From positions 1 to 14,240 of the forward strand of contig CANQYH010000053.1 of the NCBI GenBank assembly GCA_947628025.1: 14,240 nucleotides of DNA, in the 5' to 3' direction. Every line of letters starts with the position of its first letter. Position 1 is the first letter of the stretch. Below the pieces are notes generated by a model that ran no database searches, had not been told where the DNA came from, and saw only the letters and a list, made by a program, of their open reading frames with translations. Source of the DNA: an uncultured Lachnospiraceae bacterium. Lineage in GTDB: Bacteria > Bacillota > Clostridia > Lachnospirales > Lachnospiraceae. Made by a program: the position numbers and the translations under genes. Positions 11,785-14,240 of the stretch are shown one piece after another.

Positions 11785-12813
11785 ATGCCGAATAAAGTTA
11801 CGATCGCGGACATCGCCAAAAGCCTCGGACTGTCGAGAAACACGGTCTCCAAGGCGCTGAACGGCGGCCGGGGCATCACGGAAGAGACCCGGCAGCGGGT
11901 GCTTTGCCAGGCGGCCGCTATGAATTACAAAATGCTGGGAACGGTACAGAACCGCGCAGAGACGTCCGTGCGCAGGAACATCCTGGTCGTCTGCCGGGAC
12001 AACCAGCTGACGGAATCCTTTTTCGGGCAGCTGATCCTGGATCTGCAGCAGCTGGTGCGTGCGCGGGAAGCGGTGATGACGCTGCAGTTCATGTCGCCCG
12101 AGGAAGTGGCAGAGGGCGTGCTCCCCGAAAACCTCTCCTCGGCGGACGGCGTCATCGGCCTGGAGATCCTGGATAAGAACTATATGTCTCTGCTGATCCG
12201 GCAGGGCAGACCCTGCGTATTCTTCGACGGCGACAGGCGGGCCGGAGAGATCGGGGAACCCTTTGATCTGGTGCTGGAGGATGAGTATGCGCTGTACCGG
12301 CTGGTCTGCGAACTGACCGGCGGCGGCGTGCGCAGGCTGGGCTTTGCCGGCGACCCGGAACACTGCTGGGGATTCTGGAACCGCTACTGCTGCTTTACAC
12401 TGGCCCTGCAGCAGCACGGACTGAGCGACGGCTATTCCCTCCTTTTCCGCGAGGGCGAGGACCGGGATTTCACTGCCATGTTTGAACGCCGGCTAAAAGG
12501 AAAACCGCTGCCGGAAGCGTTTATCTGCGTCAATTCCTACGTGGCGGAGTGTCTTCTGCGCGCGCTGGAACATCTGGCGGTGGAGGTCCCGGGGCAGGTC
12601 AGGGTGGCCGCTTTCGGGGGCGGCTTCGAACGACGGCACGCAGGCCCGGCTTCGGATGACGGCCGCAAAAACATCGCCTCGGCGCTGGTCATGCTGCTGT
12701 TTGACCGCATGGCCCACCCGGACGCCGCCTCCCGCAGGGTCATGACGCCGTCCAGTATCGAATGGGCGGCGGAAGAAAACATAGATCAGGAACCGAACAG
12801 GGAGGGAATGTGA
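11785..12813 (+). CDS. LacI-family transcriptional regulator
   Basis: 342 residues. The N-terminus (3-50) is a LacI helix-turn-helix and hinge: VTIADIAKSLGLSRNTVSKA then LNGGRGITEETRQRV. Residues about 63-330 form the periplasmic-binding-protein-like effector domain, with NILVVCRDN, the DGVIGLEIL strand and a C-terminal VRVAAFGGGF block. It should bind DNA as a dimer and release it on binding a sugar or sugar phosphate. ATG 11785 follows GAAAGGACGAG by a normal distance. The gene is divergent from the esterase-GH32 operon and 2 nt from the HAD gene. The AATGTGCA half-sites at 11357-11385 and 11706-11713 are its likely operators. The effector cannot be told from sequence. Confidence 0.9.
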   Translation: MPNKVTIADIAKSLGLSRNTVSKALNGGRGITEETRQRVLCQAAAMNYKMLGTVQNRAETSVRRNILVVCRDNQLTESFFGQLILDLQQLVRAREAVMTLQFMSPEEVAEGVLPENLSSADGVIGLEILDKNYMSLLIRQGRPCVFFDGDRRAGEIGEPFDLVLEDEYALYRLVCELTGGGVRRLGFAGDPEHCWGFWNRYCCFTLALQQHGLSDGYSLLFREGEDRDFTAMFERRLKGKPLPEAFICVNSYVAECLLRALEHLAVEVPGQVRVAAFGGGFERRHAGPASDDGRKNIASALVMLLFDRMAHPDAASRRVMTPSSIEWAAEENIDQEPNREGM

Positions 12814-12815
12814 AT

Positions 12816-13664
12816 ATGGAACGGATCCGGCTGATTGCCACAGACATGGACGGTACGCTGCTGGGAGAACAGAAAGGCGTGATCCCGCCCGCCAACGCGG
12901 AGGCTCTGCGCCGCGCCGCCGGACTGGGCGTCCATCTGGCCCTGGTTTCCGGACGGCTGCCGGACGACATGGGCTTTTACGCGCTGGACGCAGGCCTGCC
13001 GGCGCATATTCTCGCGCTCAACGGCAGCGTCACGGTGCGGGAGCCTCTGGGGGAAGTGACGAAAGCCGCCTGGATCCCGGAAGCAGCCGCGCGGGAGATA
13101 CGGCGCATCATCGCGGAGCTGGGACTGCGTTTTACCGTTTCCAGCGTTCACGAGACGGCGTTCAGCGAACCGCCCGCGGATATGGAAACCGCCAGGCGCA
13201 GCCAGGGTACATTCCTGGACAGGCCCGGCGGCCGGTGCCGTCTCTGGACGGACGGCACGATGGCAGACCCGCTGCTTGCGCGGGCCAGCAAATTTTCTGT
13301 CATTACTCCGGAGGCTGAGAAGCTGCTCCTGCTCAGAGAAAGGATCGAAGCGCGGGTATCGGAAGCGGAGGTCACCTCCAGCTGGTACGATAACGTAGAG
13401 ATCCTCCCCCGCGGCGTGAACAAAGGCTCCGCGCTGACGGAGCTCGCCGCGTCCCTGGGGATCCCGATGTCGCAGGTCATGGCCATCGGCGATCAGACCA
13501 ACGATATCCCCATGATCCGGGCGGCCGGGTTCGGCGTGGCCATGGGCAACGCAGCCCCTGCCGTCGTGGCGGCCGCCAGGTATCACACCGGGCGGAACAC
13601 GGAAAACGGCGTGGCTCAGGCAGTTGAGCGCCTGGTCCTGGCGGAACAGACGCCCATAAACTGA
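12816..13664 (+). CDS. Cof-type HAD-family sugar-phosphate phosphatase
   Basis: 282 residues, cytoplasmic. HAD motif I is DMDGTLL (nucleophile Asp10, acid Asp12), motif II is ALVSGR, the motif III Lys is in GVNKGSAL, and motif IV is GDQTND (Asp226, Asp230). The long middle insert is the C2B-type cap of Cof/YidA enzymes, which dephosphorylate sugar phosphates and similar small molecules. The start is ATG 12816, 9 nt after GGGAGGG (12800-12806). A GTG at 12810 that overlaps the lacI stop is in frame, but it is too close to that ribosome site. The gene follows lacI by 2 nt, so the two are surely co-transcribed. Its stop is separated from the opposing htpG stop by one base. Confidence 0.9.
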   Translation: MERIRLIATDMDGTLLGEQKGVIPPANAEALRRAAGLGVHLALVSGRLPDDMGFYALDAGLPAHILALNGSVTVREPLGEVTKAAWIPEAAAREIRRIIAELGLRFTVSSVHETAFSEPPADMETARRSQGTFLDRPGGRCRLWTDGTMADPLLARASKFSVITPEAEKLLLLRERIEARVSEAEVTSSWYDNVEILPRGVNKGSALTELAASLGIPMSQVMAIGDQTNDIPMIRAAGFGVAMGNAAPAVVAAARYHTGRNTENGVAQAVERLVLAEQTPIN

Positions 13665-13665
13665 C

Positions 13666-14240
13666 TCAGTTCTCGCCCACCAGGCTCATCATGATCTCGT
13701 TGCTGCGGCTCAAAAATTCCGTCATGCGCTCCGGGCTCAGACTGCCGTGGCTTAGGGAGGCCATGTCGTAAAGCTGTTTGCAGATCTTTTCCGTCAGGTC
13801 CCCCTCCTCATGCGCCAGCACGTATTTCACCAGCTTATGATTCGCGTTCAGGATCAGGGTCTCGCCCATGCCGCCGAACATGTCCGGATCCATGCCGTAC
13901 ATATTATACATGCGCATCATATCCTGCATCCTGCGGTTTTCCTCGGATACGGTGATCATCGAAGCCAGCTTCTCGTCTTTCAGCTTCTCCACCTTGATCT
14001 CCAGCTTGTCATTGTTCAGGGCTTTCTTAAATGCAGCCGTCAGCTTCTCGCTGTCCGCCTTGAACGTGTCCGCATCCTCGGACTTCACTTCTTCCTTGAA
14101 GCTGGCGCTCACGTCCGCATCGATGCGCAGGAATTTCACGCCCTCGTGCTTCTGCTCCAGCTGGCTGATGAACGGACTGTCGATCGTGTGATTCAGGATC
14201 ACCGCGTCCAGTCCCTCCTGGCGGAACATATGGATGTACT
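13666..14240 (-). CDS. htpG: Chaperone HtpG (Hsp90), C-terminal part
   Basis: The frame runs open off the right edge, so only the last 191 residues or so are visible. It begins YIHMFRQEGLDAVILNHTID then SPFISQLEQKHEGVKFLRID, the end of the Hsp90 middle domain. The C-terminal dimerisation domain follows, with NRRMQDMMRMYN, a Met/Gly-rich segment (MYGMDPDMFGGMG) and LILNANHKLVKYVL. The final helices (KQLYDMASLSHG, MTEFLSRSNEIMMSL) match bacterial HtpG ends. HtpG is a cytosolic ATP-dependent chaperone. The ATPase domain and promoter are outside the window. The gene converges on the HAD gene. Confidence 0.93.
   Translation of the reverse strand, partial: YIHMFRQEGLDAVILNHTIDSPFISQLEQKHEGVKFLRIDADVSASFKEEVKSEDADTFKADSEKLTAAFKKALNNDKLEIKVEKLKDEKLASMITVSEENRRMQDMMRMYNMYGMDPDMFGGMGETLILNANHKLVKYVLAHEEGDLTEKICKQLYDMASLSHGSLSPERMTEFLSRSNEIMMSLVGEN

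Overview
This window most likely comes from an endospore-forming Clostridia-type Firmicute, probably from Lachnospiraceae or a relative. That placement is an inference. It rests on a complete cotJABC spore-coat operon, a SEC-C type methionine aminopeptidase, a SpoIID-like peptidoglycan-binding protein, strong AGGAGG ribosome sites and TTGACA/TATAAT promoters, in a fairly GC-rich background with AT-rich control regions.

Layout. (1) Positions 1-898 hold the 3' end of a SpoIID-like/peptidoglycan-binding protein. (2) Positions 904-2301 form a toxin-antitoxin island: hicA (58 aa), hicB, and a second hicB-like gene that lacks the DNA-binding end. A 31-nt hairpin-forming repeat sits at each edge. 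The hicA promoter is near consensus, and 15-bp palindromes lie within and upstream of it. (3) Positions 2388-3377 hold a methionine aminopeptidase with an N-terminal SEC-C zinc motif. Its promoter has an inverted repeat around the -10 box, and its short leader contains a terminator-like hairpin. (4) Positions 3688-4881 hold the cotJA-cotJB-cotJC operon, followed by a long hairpin. (5) Positions 5086-8936 hold a signalling operon. A soluble hybrid histidine kinase overlaps by 4 nt a protein with a degenerate HD-GYP domain, and a strong intrinsic terminator follows.

(6) Positions 9006-13664 look like a carbohydrate-use locus around a 541-nt divergent control region. Leftward lie a CE1-like serine esterase and then a GH32-like glycosidase. 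Rightward lie a LacI-family regulator and a Cof-type HAD phosphatase. The control region carries a promoter for each arm. AATGTGCA-type half-sites lie just downstream of the leftward start and just upstream of the rightward -35 box. Two 14-bp direct repeats stand upstream of the leftward promoter. There is also a degenerate duplicate of part of the LacI helix-turn-helix coding sequence. The simplest model is a sugar-inducible locus in which the esterase deacylates and the GH32-like enzyme cleaves a saccharide, under the LacI protein, with the HAD enzyme handling a phosphorylated product. (7) From 13666 to the right edge, on the minus strand, is the C-terminal part of the Hsp90 chaperone HtpG. 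It converges on the HAD gene with one base between the stop codons.

No tRNA, rRNA, CRISPR array, insertion sequence or recombinase gene was seen. The parts most worth a second look are the repeat-bracketed HicAB island with its truncated second antitoxin, the cis-architecture of the LacI locus, and the kinase/degenerate HD-GYP pair.
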